Shown here in pieces: positions 47,673 to 60,869 of a stretch of 64,000 nucleotides of DNA. The notes beneath the pieces were generated by a model, which saw nothing but the letters and a program-made list of their open reading frames with translations, had not been told where the DNA came from and did no database searches. Numbering within the stretch: the first letter of the stretch is position 1; every line of letters begins with the position of its first letter. Source of the DNA: Streptantibioticus cattleyicolor NRRL 8057 = DSM 46488 (GTDB taxonomy: Bacteria; Actinomycetota; Actinomycetes; Streptomycetales; Streptomycetaceae); the NCBI RefSeq assembly GCF_000240165.1, contig NC_017585.1, positions 1,612,001 to 1,676,000 of the forward strand, given 5' to 3'. Position numbers and translations under genes: made by a program.

Positions 47673-47747
47673 AGCCGGTCAAGGTACGACGGGCCCCACC
47701 GTCGGCCGGTAGCCTGGGGACCCGCTGGGCAGACGGAGGAGGGCCAA

Positions 47748-48380
47748 GTGACGACGGCGCGGAACGCCACGACCACGCGGAAGCCGCCCCCCGGCCGCGC
47801 CGAGCAGATCCTCAGGGCAGGCGAACGGGTCTTCGCCCGCAACGGCTACCACGGCACGACGATGCGGCAGGTCGCCGACGCGGCGGAGGTCGGGCTGTCG
47901 CTCGTCGTCTACCACTTCAAGACCAAGGACCGGCTCTACCGGGCGATCTTCGAGGCCCGGCAGTACGTGAACGAGGAACGCCTCGCCCGCCTCGCCGCGC
48001 TGCGCGACCCCACGGCCCCGGACGCGCTCGACCAGCTCGTCTCCGCCTTCATCGACCCGGTGCTCGCGCTGCACGACGACCCCGCCGACGTCTGGTACGC
48101 CCGGCTGGTGCTCCGGGAGGCCTCGGACCCGTCGAGCCAGGAACGCGACATCATCGCCGAGCTGTTCGACCCGCTGGCGCGGGCCTTCGTCACCGCCCTC
48201 GAACGGATCCTGCCCGACCGGCCGCCGGGTTTCCACGCTTGGGCCTACCTGTTCTCGGTGGGCGCGTTGACCCAGAGCGCCTTCGACGACCGCATCACCA
48301 ACATCACCGGCCGGCCGGACGCGGGCGGCAAGCACGAGTTCCTCCGCTCCTACATCACCGCCGCCCTGCGAGGGGCCTGA
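47748..48380 (+). CDS. TetR-family transcriptional regulator
   Basis: A 210-aa regulator. Helix-turn-helix at about 17-64: AEQILRAGERVFARNGYHGTTMRQVADAAEVGLSLVVYHFKTKDRLYRAI, followed by a TetR_C-type helical domain with many charged residues and an aromatic-rich DVWYARLVLREASDP. Divergent from the amidohydrolase, with the palindrome at 47653-47672 between. The inducer is probably the aromatic or ester substrate of the neighbouring enzymes. GTG start after a strong GGAGGAGG site. Confidence 0.93.
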   Translation: MTTARNATTTRKPPPGRAEQILRAGERVFARNGYHGTTMRQVADAAEVGLSLVVYHFKTKDRLYRAIFEARQYVNEERLARLAALRDPTAPDALDQLVSAFIDPVLALHDDPADVWYARLVLREASDPSSQERDIIAELFDPLARAFVTALERILPDRPPGFHAWAYLFSVGALTQSAFDDRITNITGRPDAGGKHEFLRSYITAALRGA

Positions 48381-48537
48381 CGGCCGGTGGTGGCCGTTGG
48401 CGCGTGGTGCGCCCGCGATCCGGGCCCGCTGTCCCCGGCCGATAGCATTCGCTCGTACAGCGTGTAGGTATGCGAAGGCAAAACGTGACGTGCCGCTTCG
48501 CCGCGTGCCCGCACCACGGCTCGAAGGGCATCCGGTC

Positions 48538-51525
48538 ATGGCGCGTATCCACCAGGTCGTCGACGTGGACGAGCCCGCGGAGCACAGAAGGCCGACAGCG
48601 GTCGCGCCCGCCGCCGTACCCGTGCTCAGCCGGTGCGAGGCCGTCTTCCTGCCAGGGGATCCGCCCCGGGAGGGCCGCGTGGCGTTCTGGCGGGCGGACG
48701 GCGGCGAGCTGCCCGACTGCGGTGTGGAACCGGAGGAGCTGACCGTCGTGCGACCGCACGGCAAGGGCGTCCGGCGGCGGAGCGTGACCGCGGTGCTGCT
48801 GCCGGTCGCGCGGGCGGTGCCGGTACTCAGCCGGGCTCGCGCCATGGGACGGAGCGGCGACGCCACGGGGTCCGCCGCGTTCTGGGGGGCGGGAGCCCTC
48901 GTCGCGCTGCAACTCACCGCGCGGGGGCGGCTGTTGCCCGGGCTGAGTCCCAGCGGGTTCGACGCCTGGCGGCTCGGTCCGCTGGACGGTGACGACGTGC
49001 GCCGGATCCGCGAGCTGGCGGCGGCGATGCCACCGGAGGCGCGCGCGGTCCCGTTGCCGGACTCGTCGCCCGTGACGCTGCCCGCCGCCGAGCCGCTGCT
49101 GCGTTCTTTTCTGGACGCGGTCGCCGACGGCCTGCCGCGCTCCCCGACGGCGCGGCAACCGGCCGGTGGCCCGGCCTTCGCGGCTCCGACGCCGGTACGC
49201 GTCCCCGAACAGCGGGAGTGGGCGGCCGAGGTGGCCGCCGGGATGGACGCGGGCGTGCGCGTCTCCCTGCGCCTGGAGCACGACAGCGACATCTGGGACG
49301 GCGACTGGGACGGCGAAGACCTCGACGACAGCGCCGAGGCCGGGCCACGCTTCCGGGCCGTGGTGCAGATACACAGCCTCGCCGACCCCGCGCTGATGGT
49401 CGACGCGGCCGAGTTGTGGGCCGCGGAGGTGGCCGCCCCGGCGCAGTTCGGCACCCGGGCCCGTAGCGACGCGTTGCTGGCGCTGCGCCGGGGCGCGAAG
49501 GCATGGCCGCCGCTGTCGCGCCTGCTGTCCGCCCCCGTGCCCGATGTGTTGCGGCTCGCCGATGACGAACTGCTGGGCCTGCTCGGCCAGGCGACGGAGC
49601 GGCTGGCCGCCGTCGGCATCGAGGCGCACCTGCCGAAGGGGCTGGTCAAGGAGCTGACCGCGTCCGGTCTGCTGGTGCCGCCCCGGCGCGAGAAGACGCC
49701 GTCGGACCTGGAGACTTTTCTCTCCTCCGGTCAACTCATCGCATTCCGCTGGCAGTTGGCGCTGGGCGGCGAACCGCTGACCGAGGAGGAGACGGACCGC
49801 CTGATCGAGGCACACCGCCCCGTGGTGCGGCTGCGCGACCAGTGGGTGGTGGTCGACCAGGCGCTGATCCGCAAGGTCCGCGAGCGGCGCGGTCGCGAAC
49901 TCACCGCGATCGACGCCCTGGGTGCGGCGCTGACCGGCGAGGTGGCGATCGACGGCGAGTCCGTACCGGTCACCGCGGGCGGCGTGCTGGAGCGGCTGCG
50001 CGCGCGGATCGCCGAGCCGGAGCCGGACGCGGACGCCACGTCGGCCACCCCCGGACAACCGGCCATGCTCGCCGCCACCCTGCGCGACTACCAGCTCCGG
50101 GGGCTGGCCTGGCTGGACCGGATGACCTCCCTCGGCCTGGGGTGTTGTCTCGCCGACGACATGGGGCTCGGCAAGACGATCACCGTGATCGCCCTCCACC
50201 TGCGCCGGCACCAACGATCCGCCCACGGCCCGACGTTGGTGGTGTGTCCGACCTCCCTGCTCGGCAACTGGGAACGCGAGGTACGGCGATTCGCACCCGG
50301 CACCGCCGTACGCCGCTTCCACGGCCCCGGCCGCAACCTGGACGACCTCGCACCGGACGCCTTCGTCCTCACGACGTACGGCACACTGCGGCGCGACGCC
50401 CAGCGCCTGGCCGAGCCCGGTGTGCCTTGGGACCTGCTCGTCGCGGACGAGGCGCAGCACGTCAAGAACCCGTACTCCGACACGGCACGGGCGCTGCGCA
50501 GCGTCCCCGCCGCCGGGCGCGTCGCTCTGACCGGCACCCCGGTGGAGAACAACCTCTCCGAGCTGTGGGCCCTGCTCGACTGGACGACCCCCGGCCTGCT
50601 CGGCACGCTCACCGCGTTCTGGGACCGCTACGCCCGCGCGGTCGAGGCCGACGGCGACCAGGCGACCGCACACCGCCTCACCCGGCTGATCCGCCCCTTC
50701 CTGCTGCGCCGCCGCAAGTCCGACCCCGGTATCGCCCCCGAACTGCCGCCCAAGACCGAGACCGACCAGCCCGTCGCGCTGACCAGGGAGCAGGCGTCCT
50801 TGTACGAAGCGCTGGTGCGCGAGTCGCTGGCGGCGATCGGCGAGGCGGACGGGATGGCCCGGCGAGGACTGGTGATGAAACTGCTCACCGGCCTGAAACA
50901 GGTGTGCAACCATCCGGCGCAATACCTCAAGGAGAAGAACGCGAAACTCGCCGGCCGCTCCGGGAAACTGGAACTGCTCGACGAACTGCTCGACACCATC
51001 GTGGCCGAGGACGGCTCGGCGCTCGTCTTCACCCAGTACGTCGAGATGGGGCGGCTGCTCGAACAGCACCTCGCCGCCCGCGGCACCGCCGCGCAGTTCC
51101 TGCACGGCGGAACGCCGGTGAAACAGCGCGAAGAGATGGTCGACCGCTTCCAGCGCGGTGAACGGCCGGTCTTCCTGCTCTCCCTCAAGGCCGCCGGCAC
51201 CGGTCTCAACCTGACCCGCGCCGGCCACGTCATCCACTTCGACCGCTGGTGGAACCCGGCGGTCGAGGACCAGGCCACCGACCGCGCGTACCGCATCGGC
51301 CAGACCCAGCCGGTGCAGGTGCACCGGCTGATCGCGGAAGGCACGGTCGAGGACCGGATCGCGGAGATGCTCCAGCGGAAGAAGGACCTCGCGGACGCCG
51401 TGCTCAGCCACGGCGAGGCGGCGCTCACCGAACTCTCCGACGCCGAACTGGCCGACCTGGTGACGATGCGTCAGGACATCGGATCCGGAAGGACGCCCCG
51501 CCGGAGCACGGGGCGCCGCACGTGA
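48538..51525 (+). CDS. SNF2-family DNA-dependent ATPase/helicase
   Basis: A 995-aa protein. The N-terminal half (to about 500) is the bacterial SNF2-associated region rich in Asp/Glu and Leu. The helicase core starts near LRDYQLRGLAWLDRM with Walker A DDMGLGKT (541-548), DEAQH box from 637, ALTGTPVENNLSELW, then helicase_C with FTQYVEMGRLLEQHL, LSLKAAGTGLNLT and DRAYRIGQTQPVQVHRL. Bacterial members act on nucleoprotein complexes in repair or transcription. There is no SWIM zinc-finger gene next to it, as often seen. Start at ATG 48538; an open frame extends further upstream but without a site. Confidence 0.93.
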   Translation: MARIHQVVDVDEPAEHRRPTAVAPAAVPVLSRCEAVFLPGDPPREGRVAFWRADGGELPDCGVEPEELTVVRPHGKGVRRRSVTAVLLPVARAVPVLSRARAMGRSGDATGSAAFWGAGALVALQLTARGRLLPGLSPSGFDAWRLGPLDGDDVRRIRELAAAMPPEARAVPLPDSSPVTLPAAEPLLRSFLDAVADGLPRSPTARQPAGGPAFAAPTPVRVPEQREWAAEVAAGMDAGVRVSLRLEHDSDIWDGDWDGEDLDDSAEAGPRFRAVVQIHSLADPALMVDAAELWAAEVAAPAQFGTRARSDALLALRRGAKAWPPLSRLLSAPVPDVLRLADDELLGLLGQATERLAAVGIEAHLPKGLVKELTASGLLVPPRREKTPSDLETFLSSGQLIAFRWQLALGGEPLTEEETDRLIEAHRPVVRLRDQWVVVDQALIRKVRERRGRELTAIDALGAALTGEVAIDGESVPVTAGGVLERLRARIAEPEPDADATSATPGQPAMLAATLRDYQLRGLAWLDRMTSLGLGCCLADDMGLGKTITVIALHLRRHQRSAHGPTLVVCPTSLLGNWEREVRRFAPGTAVRRFHGPGRNLDDLAPDAFVLTTYGTLRRDAQRLAEPGVPWDLLVADEAQHVKNPYSDTARALRSVPAAGRVALTGTPVENNLSELWALLDWTTPGLLGTLTAFWDRYARAVEADGDQATAHRLTRLIRPFLLRRRKSDPGIAPELPPKTETDQPVALTREQASLYEALVRESLAAIGEADGMARRGLVMKLLTGLKQVCNHPAQYLKEKNAKLAGRSGKLELLDELLDTIVAEDGSALVFTQYVEMGRLLEQHLAARGTAAQFLHGGTPVKQREEMVDRFQRGERPVFLLSLKAAGTGLNLTRAGHVIHFDRWWNPAVEDQATDRAYRIGQTQPVQVHRLIAEGTVEDRIAEMLQRKKDLADAVLSHGEAALTELSDAELADLVTMRQDIGSGRTPRRSTGRRT

Positions 51526-51728
51526 GCCCACGCCCGGCGAAGTCCGGGCAGCGGGCCGTGGTCAACTCACCCGCGCCTGCTTTCCGTTGGCCCATCGGCC
51601 AATCCGGCCCCGATCCCGTCGCCGCCCTCGCGGCACTGCTCGCACCCCCGGACCGCCACACCTGACCTCGGAGGTCGGTTCCTCCCGGCGGTCGCCTCCG
51701 GGACGGCCGCGCGCAATCCCTGGGTGCC

Positions 51729-51750
51729 ACATGGCGTAAGTGCGCCATGT
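51729..51750. promoter_or_regulatory. Inverted repeat upstream of the BNR-repeat gene
   Basis: ACATGGCG-TAAGTG-CGCCATGT: perfect 8-bp arms around a 6-bp spacer, 112 bp before the start of the secreted BNR protein and the only clear structure in the 336-bp gap 51526-51861. A regulator site or a short hairpin; no gene is seen in the gap. Confidence 0.55.
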
Positions 51751-51861
51751 CGGGTTCCCGCCAGGGCTGTCGCCTTCCCGACGGGCTGGGACCGCACCAC
51801 TATCCGGCTGTCCTGTTCCGCCGGCAGCCGACACCGGTGCCGTTTGCATGTCAGGAGAGAC

Positions 51862-54090
51862 ATGTCCAGACTGGCAAGAGGAAGAACCGGCCTGCTCATC
51901 GGGGCGCTGGCCGCGGCGACGGGGCTGGCCGGCCCCGGCTTCGCCGCCCCCGGCTTCGCCGCCCCCGGCTTCGCCGCCCCCGCGTCCGCCGCCCCCGCCC
52001 CGACGGCCCCGCACGCCACCTCGCTCACCCGGGTCAGCACCGACCCGTACACCGACTCGCAGGCCCAGCACGCCACCGAGGTCGAACCGGACACCTACAG
52101 CTACGGCAACACCGTCGTCGCCGCCTTCCAGGTGGGACGGGTCTACGGCGGCGGCGCCTCCAACATCGGCTGGGCGACCTCCACCGACGGCGGGCAGACC
52201 TGGACGCACGGCTTCCTGCCCGACTCCACCACGAACACCGGCGGAGGCTACTCCGCCGCGAGCGACGCCTCCGTGGCCTACGACGCCAAGGACGGGGCGT
52301 GGATGGTCTCCTGGCTCGGCATCGGCTCGGGCAACGCCGTCGACGTCGAGCTGAGCCGTTCCACGGACGGCGGTCACACCTGGGGCAACCCGGTCACCGT
52401 CTCCACCGGCACCTTCGACGACAAGAACTGGACGGTCTGCGACAACCACCCGGCCAGCCCCTACTACGGCCACTGCTACACCGAGTACGACGACGCCAAC
52501 GCCGGTGACGCCGAACACATGAAGACATCGGTCGACGGCGGCGTGACCTGGGGCGCGCAGCAGAGCCCGGCCGACAGCCCGAGCGGACTGGGCGGGCAGC
52601 CGGTCGTACGGCCCGACGGCACCGTCGTCGTACCGTTCGCCTCGGGCACCGAGGACAGCGAGCGGTCCTTCACCTCCAGCGACGGCGGCGCCAGTTGGGG
52701 TTCCAGCGTGCAGATCGCCACCGTCTCGCACCACCCGGTCGCCGGCCTGGAGGACGAGGCCGCCGCCCTGTCACCACGGGACACCCTGCGTGAAGGGCCG
52801 CTGCCCTCCGCCGAGATCGACGCGTCCGGCACGGTGTACGTGGTCTGGTCCGACTGCCGTTTCCGCACCGGCTGCCCGAGCAACGACATCATCATGTCGA
52901 CCTCGGCGGACGGAACCTCGTGGAGCGCGCCCGCCCGGGTGCCCATCGACGCCGCCACCAGCACCGCCGACCACTTCGTACCCGGCATCGGCGTGGACCC
53001 CGGCAGCTCGGGCAACACCGCACGCATCGGCCTGACGTACTACTACTATCCCGACGCCTCCTGCACCGACACCACCTGCCAGCTCTACGCCGGCTACCTC
53101 TCCTCCGCGGACGGCGGCGCCACCTGGACGACGCCCACCCAACTCGCCGGCCCCGTGACGCTGTCCTGGCTGCCGAACACCTCACAGGGCCGGATGTTCG
53201 GCGACTACATCTCCACGTCCGTCCTGGCCGGCGGCAACGCCGTCACCGTCGTTCCGGTCGCCGCCGCGCCGAGCGGCAGCACCTTCGACGTGGCCATGTA
53301 CGCACCCCCCGGCGGCCTGCCGATCGGCAACGGCCAACCGCCCGGCGGCAACACCGTCACCGTCACCAACCCCGGCGCGCAGACCGGCACCGTCGGAACC
53401 GCGACGCACCTCCAGATCACGGCGAGCGATTCCGCACCCTCCGCCACGCTCGCCTACCGCGCGACCGGTCTGCCGCCCGGCCTGACCATCGCCTCCGGCA
53501 CCGGCCTGATCTCCGGCACACCCACCACCGCCGGCACGTACCAGGTGACCGTCACCGCCACCGACGACACCAACGCCTCCGGCTCGGCCACCTTCACCTG
53601 GACGATCGCCCCGGCCGGCGGCGGCACCTGCGCCAACCCCGGCCAGAAGCTCGGCAACCCGGGCTTCGAGTCCGGCGACACGATCTGGTCCGCCAGCTCG
53701 GGCATCATCGGCCAGTACGGCGCGCAAGGCGAGCCGGCCCACGGCGGCACATGGGACGCCTGGCTCGACGGCTACGGCTCGGCCCACACCGACACCCTGT
53801 CGCAGACGGTCACCGTCCCGTCCGGCTGCAAGGCCACCCTCAGCTTCTACCTGCACGTCGACACCGCCGAGACGACCAGCTCGACCGCCTACGACACCCT
53901 CACCGTCAAGGCGAACGGCACCACTCTCGCCACCTACTCCAACCTCGACGCCGCCACCGGCTACACACAGAAGACCCTCGACGTCTCCTCCCTCGCCGGG
54001 CAGGCCGTCACGATCACCTTCACCGGCACAGAGGACCAGTCCCTGCAGACCTCCTTCGTCATCGACGACACCGCCCTCACGCTGAACTGA
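51862..54090 (+). CDS. Secreted BNR-repeat (sialidase-like) protein with Ig-like and C-terminal jelly-roll domains
   Basis: A 742-aa exported protein. Signal peptide to about 30-45 includes three copies of APGFA. Residues 60 to about 480 form a beta-propeller with repeated Asp-box motifs: [48 protein letters not shown] putative Ig domain (about 510-585: [35 protein letters not shown]) and a C-terminal beta-sandwich with one disulfide (Cys-Ala-Asn-Pro-Gly to Ser-Gly-Cys) follow. The sialidase Arg triad is not evident, so activity on sialic acid is unproven; a glycan-binding or hydrolytic role outside the cell is the inference. AGGAGAGA precedes the ATG. Confidence 0.88.
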   Translation: MSRLARGRTGLLIGALAAATGLAGPGFAAPGFAAPGFAAPASAAPAPTAPHATSLTRVSTDPYTDSQAQHATEVEPDTYSYGNTVVAAFQVGRVYGGGASNIGWATSTDGGQTWTHGFLPDSTTNTGGGYSAASDASVAYDAKDGAWMVSWLGIGSGNAVDVELSRSTDGGHTWGNPVTVSTGTFDDKNWTVCDNHPASPYYGHCYTEYDDANAGDAEHMKTSVDGGVTWGAQQSPADSPSGLGGQPVVRPDGTVVVPFASGTEDSERSFTSSDGGASWGSSVQIATVSHHPVAGLEDEAAALSPRDTLREGPLPSAEIDASGTVYVVWSDCRFRTGCPSNDIIMSTSADGTSWSAPARVPIDAATSTADHFVPGIGVDPGSSGNTARIGLTYYYYPDASCTDTTCQLYAGYLSSADGGATWTTPTQLAGPVTLSWLPNTSQGRMFGDYISTSVLAGGNAVTVVPVAAAPSGSTFDVAMYAPPGGLPIGNGQPPGGNTVTVTNPGAQTGTVGTATHLQITASDSAPSATLAYRATGLPPGLTIASGTGLISGTPTTAGTYQVTVTATDDTNASGSATFTWTIAPAGGGTCANPGQKLGNPGFESGDTIWSASSGIIGQYGAQGEPAHGGTWDAWLDGYGSAHTDTLSQTVTVPSGCKATLSFYLHVDTAETTSSTAYDTLTVKANGTTLATYSNLDAATGYTQKTLDVSSLAGQAVTITFTGTEDQSLQTSFVIDDTALTLN
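51937..51981 (+). repeat. 15-bp in-frame tandem repeat in the signal peptide
   Basis: GGCTTCGCCGCCCCC occurs three times in tandem, coding for repeated Gly-Phe-Ala-Ala-Pro. It lies at the end of the signal peptide of the BNR protein, and copy number could vary between strains by slippage without breaking the frame. Confidence 0.8.
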
Positions 54091-54108
54091 ACCCCGGCGG
54101 CGCGTCCC

Positions 54109-54147
54109 CCGGCCCGCGTGGCTGTCCGAGGCAGCCACGCGGGCCGG
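54109..54147. terminator. Bidirectional hairpin terminator
   Basis: CCGGCCCGCGTGGCTG (54109-54124) and CAGCCACGCGGGCCGG (54132-54147) are perfect 16-bp arms with a 7-nt loop, starting 19 bp after the BNR gene stop. It sits between convergent genes. There is no U-tract, as is common in Streptomyces. Confidence 0.85.
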
Positions 54148-54567
54148 CCGCACGGGCGGGGCCTGGTGACACGTCCCGCTGCCGGTGTAGCACGGGGAGT
54201 AGGCCGGGTCCGGCGGGGGAACGGGTGCGGGATGGTGCGTTCCCAACGCCGTCAAGAAGACCACCAGGAACGCCAGCGCCGACAGCACCTGCACCACGGC
54301 CGTCAACGGGGCCCGCCGCCACACGGCGACGGCCACGGCGCACACGGCGAGACCGAACGGCAGCAGGGTCCAGTAGGGCGACGGGGAAGGAGCGGAGAGG
54401 AACCCGTTGCTGTTGCGCAACTCCACGATGATCCACACCAGCACTTCACCCGCGATGAGCAGAATACCCAGCAGGACATCGAGGACCGCCTTCGCCACGG
54501 GCCCGGGGCCGTCCTCCTCCCGCGCGGACGCGGTGTCCTTGCCACGGGGTAACGGTTCGTCAGGCAT
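54148..54567 (-). CDS. Small integral membrane protein (DUF6234-like), 3' end unclear
   Basis: The product starts MPDEPLPRGKDT, with hydrophobic helices at about 28-50 (VLDVLLGILLIAGEVLVWIIVEL), 66-82 (WTLLPFGLAVCAVAVAVW) and 89-108 (LTAVVQVLSALAFLVVFLTAL), and a tail with PCYTGSGTCH. This looks like the small DUF6234 group of actinobacterial membrane proteins, function unknown. The frame has no stop before the terminator at 54109-54147 and stays open far into the opposite gene, so the natural end cannot be read; a lost stop or small indel is likely. The coordinate given ends at the hairpin for lack of a stop. Confidence 0.6.
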
Positions 54568-54741
54568 GGCGGCATTCTCCCACCGAAGGGCCTGAGCGTC
54601 GTGAGTTCGGGTGTTCAGCCGTTGTCGGCCAGGCGTCCGGGCGCGAGTCGGGTGCGGTCGGTGGCGACCGTGCCGACCTCCACCGGCACCCGACATCAAA
54701 TCGGGATGCGCAACGCCCGTCCCAGGGTGTTCCCTCATCTC

Positions 54742-55263
54742 ATGCGCACCACACGTCCGGTCCGCCTCCAGCCCTGGGCGGACGATGATCTCTGGCTGCT
54801 CCGCCGCCGCAACACCCCGGAGATGACGGCACACCTGGGTGGCCCGGAATCGGACACCGCGCTTGTCGCTCGTCACCGCCGCTGGACGGCGATGAGCGCC
54901 GAGGAACCGCACGAGGGCCGGGTGTTCCGCGTGGAATGCCCGGCGGGGGACACCGTGGGTACGGTCTCCTTCGTCCCGAAGGAACACGAGGGGGAGCCGG
55001 TGTTCGAGGTGGGCTGGGGTGTCCTTCCGGAGCACCAGCGCCAAGGCTGGGCCACGGCCTCCGTCCGCGCTCTCCTCGCCCTCCTGGCCGACTTCCCGCC
55101 GGAGCGTCGCCGCCCGGCGGCCCACGCCTTCCCCCGCGTGACGAACACGGCCTCGAACGCGGTCTGTCGCGCGACGGGCTTCGCCTTCCTCGGCGAAGTG
55201 GTGCACGAGTACCCCCCGGGCCACCACCACCCGAGCAACGACTGGCGCTACACCCTCCGTTGA
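54742..55263 (+). CDS. GNAT-family N-acetyltransferase (RimJ/RimL-like)
   Basis: A 173-aa enzyme. WGVLPEHQRQGWATASVRALLALL is the acetyl-CoA-binding motif (Q-R-Q-G-W-A), and TNTASNAVCRATGFAFLGEV is the C-terminal signature of the group that acetylates protein N-termini or small amines. Start uncertain: ATG at 54742 is where homology begins; ATG at 54706 is a possible alternative. It lies about 60 bp from the tail of the convergent xylanase gene. Confidence 0.88.
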   Translation: MRTTRPVRLQPWADDDLWLLRRRNTPEMTAHLGGPESDTALVARHRRWTAMSAEEPHEGRVFRVECPAGDTVGTVSFVPKEHEGEPVFEVGWGVLPEHQRQGWATASVRALLALLADFPPERRRPAAHAFPRVTNTASNAVCRATGFAFLGEVVHEYPPGHHHPSNDWRYTLR

Positions 55264-55323
55264 CGTGCGGGTGAGTGGTGGCGGGGTGAGGTGTCGTCGT
55301 CGGCGTACGCCAGGCCGTCCCTG

Positions 55324-58743
<3,420 letters not shown>

Positions 58744-59097
58744 CCCGGCCGACGCCCTGACGGGTACGGTGCCGTGGCGAGACGCCCGCAGGCCGTCCCG
58801 CAGGACAACACGCCGCGGACACTGCGGAATCGGGGCGGTGTCCGCGGCAGTGGCGGTCACCAGCGATGGGTTCGCGGCACCGGCTGCCGGTCCCCGACCG
58901 CACGGTCGTGCGGCCCGTCGCGCCGAGACACCTCATCGGGCGCTGAGGGCTGCGGACCTTGGAACACAACCCCGGGCCACCGCATTCACCGAGTGTCGCG
59001 TGCCCGGGGCGTCCAGCCGCACCGCGTACGTGCACCGGTGGACGTACGCGCCCCCGCTACGCTGCGCGCTCAAAGGGCCACGGGAGAGCGACCGTTG
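58744..59097. other. Intergenic region without recognisable gene
   Basis: 354 bp between the arabinofuranosidase and a small convergent gene. No protein-like frame, repeat or clear hairpin was seen. Confidence 0.35.
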
Positions 59098-59349
59098 TCA
59101 CGCCTGTTCGTCGAGCAACTGTCCACGCAGGAGGGCGGCCTGCCACACCCCGCAGCACTGCTCGCGGGTCAGGCCGGCCTGCTCGCCCCATTCGGTCATC
59201 GCCTCCGCCGTGCGGACCGCCAGGCGGCCGACGACCTTCTTGACCTCGACGGGCGTAAGCGGCTCCAGCAACGCGGCGATCCCCTCGCCATCGTCCTGGA
59301 AGGCACAGGCGATCGCGGCGTCGGCGATACGGAAGTACGGGTCTGCCAT
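59098..59349 (-). CDS. Small hypothetical protein
   Basis: An 83-aa soluble helical protein beginning MADPYFRIADAAIACAFQDDGEGIAALLEPLTPVEV and ending EQCCGVWQAALLRGQLLDEQA, without motifs I recognise. Its regular amphipathic helices and acidic composition look like a real small actinobacterial protein rather than noise. Possibly a regulator or partner of a lost neighbour. ATG at 59349 with only a weak GGATCAC upstream. Confidence 0.6.
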   Translation of the reverse strand: MADPYFRIADAAIACAFQDDGEGIAALLEPLTPVEVKKVVGRLAVRTAEAMTEWGEQAGLTREQCCGVWQAALLRGQLLDEQA

Positions 59350-59635
59350 GCCGTGATCCTGCCCGCGCCGCGCCGGTCGGCATGCCGGGGCGGGGTGCAC
59401 AACCGCGGCTGTGTACCGGGCAGCGGGCCCGACCGGGGCGTGGCCGGTGCGACAGGGACGCGTTCCCGGCGCAGCGGCAGCCGCAGCCGCCACCGCTTCC
59501 GGCGCGTCAGCGGCCCGCGTGCGCGGAGGCTGCGGGGCGCGGCCGGGGGCGGGTGCGCATCGGCGTCCGGGGCACCGGACCCGAACACCTGTCCCGCAGC
59601 CGGATGCCGACCACCGGCCTGGCGATCACCCAGCC

Positions 59636-59670
59636 GCTCGCCCGCTCGCCCGCTCGCCCGCTCGCCCGCT
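59636..59670. repeat. Tandem 8-bp repeat
   Basis: GCTCGCCC is repeated four times in tandem plus three further bases. It lies in the 508-bp gap 59350-59857, which otherwise holds no recognisable gene. The 8-bp period would shift any frame, and the likely cause is replication slippage. Confidence 0.75.
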
Positions 59671-59857
59671 TGGCGCTGCGCGGGCCGGGGTCGCGCCCGG
59701 ATGTGAGCGCCAACGACGTATCCCTGTGCCGGCGACGACCCGAGCAGGGACCGGGTCGGTACTTCAGCCGTGGAGCGATACGCGCCTTGGGCTTGAGGTG
59801 TCCGCCTCCGGCGGAAACCCAGGCGGCCACGGCGCGAAACCTGGCTAAGGTCGGGCC

Positions 59858-60352
59858 ATGCCCGAGTTGAAGCGGCTGCACGCCGGTCATGCCCCGGCGG
59901 TCCTCGCCTTCGAGCTGGAGAACCGCGCCTACTTCGCCACCTCGGTGTCCGACCGTGGTGACGACTTCTTCGACCAGTTCACCGACCGGTACAACGCCCT
60001 GCTTGCCGAGCAGGAGACCGGCGTCCGCGCCTGCTACGTGCTCGTCGCCGAGGACGGCTCGGTGCTCGGCAGGTTCAACTTGGCCCGCATCGAAGACCAC
60101 ACCGCGGAACTCGGCTACCGGGTCGCGCGGCATGCCGCCGGTCGTGGCGTGGCGACAGCGACGGTCCGGGAGCTGTGCCGACTGGCGGCGATCCGGCACG
60201 GGCTGCGCACCCTGCGGGCAGCCACCACCAGCCAGAACGTCGCGTCCCAGAAGGTGCTGACCGAAGCCGGGTTCGTCCCCGTCGGCCCGGCCGACCCGGC
60301 CCACCTCGGTGGGAAGCCAGGCACCTGGTATCAACGCGACCTCGTGCCGTAG
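59858..60352 (+). CDS. GNAT-family N-acetyltransferase (RimJ/RimL-like)
   Basis: A 164-aa acetyltransferase. LGYRVARHAAGRGVATATVRELCRLA is the acetyl-CoA site (A-A-G-R-G-V-A), and RAATTSQNVASQKVLTEAGFVPVG is the conserved C-terminal motif. The start MPELKRLHAGHAPAVLAFELENRAYFA matches the usual beginning of ribosomal-protein-type acetyltransferases. Stand-alone gene; substrate unknown. Confidence 0.92.
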   Translation: MPELKRLHAGHAPAVLAFELENRAYFATSVSDRGDDFFDQFTDRYNALLAEQETGVRACYVLVAEDGSVLGRFNLARIEDHTAELGYRVARHAAGRGVATATVRELCRLAAIRHGLRTLRAATTSQNVASQKVLTEAGFVPVGPADPAHLGGKPGTWYQRDLVP

Positions 60353-60458
60353 TCGCACAGGGCGAGGGAGTCGAGGGAAGGCCGCGGCCACCGTTGATGA
60401 CCCGCGGCCCTCTCAGCGACGGATGCCTCACCGGCGCCGGACTCGGGAAGGAGAGTCC

Positions 60459-60845
60459 CTATGCCGGTCGGCCACCGGCACGTTCCCACTGGGCGTCGTC
60501 CCATTCCACGTATTCGATCTGGACGCCACCTGGCAGCTCGGCAGTCAGGTTCCTGCCCGTGGGAACGGCCTGCGGACCGCGCACGATCCGCGCTCCGGTC
60601 CGGTTCAGCAACGCCTGGCAATCGTCCAGGTCGTCGATGATGAGCGTGGCCACCGTCGCCCTGTAGGGCTCCAGCGCCCGCTCATCGCCCGCCACCACCA
60701 GAAGCTGGCCGACCGTGGCCAACTCCAAGCCGTTCGGCATCGTGAAGCGGGTGCTGACCGGCTCACCCGTAACCGTGGTGAGCGGTGCCAGCACCGCATC
60801 GAGGTCGTCGGCGTAGGCGCGGGCGTAGGTACGGAAGATGCGCAT
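60459..60845 (-). CDS. VOC-superfamily (glyoxalase/dioxygenase-like) protein
   Basis: A 128-aa protein with the beta-alpha-beta-beta-beta pattern of the VOC fold: a YARAYADDLDAVLAPLTTV start, ELATVGQLLVVAGDERAL, and the ending ELPGGVQIEYVEWDDAQW. The metal ligands of glyoxalase I are not all visible, so it may be a binding protein rather than an enzyme. It directly follows the pseudogene at 60870-61240 on the same strand. ATG at 60845; ribosome binding site weak. Confidence 0.8.
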   Translation of the reverse strand: MRIFRTYARAYADDLDAVLAPLTTVTGEPVSTRFTMPNGLELATVGQLLVVAGDERALEPYRATVATLIIDDLDDCQALLNRTGARIVRGPQAVPTGRNLTAELPGGVQIEYVEWDDAQWERAGGRPA

Positions 60846-60869
60846 GATCACCAGCAAGGCGTCACGGGA

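Noticed and set aside
48355-51531. Long minus-strand open frame opposite the SNF2 gene
   Set aside because: Gln/His/Gly-rich antisense shadow; the SNF2 motifs on the plus strand are complete.
53182-54090. Extension of the small membrane protein through the BNR gene
   Set aside because: Downstream of a perfect terminator and antisense to a clear gene; the sequence becomes low-complexity after about residue 140.
59636-59670. Possible CRISPR-like array
   Set aside because: Simple 8-bp tandem repeat without spacers.
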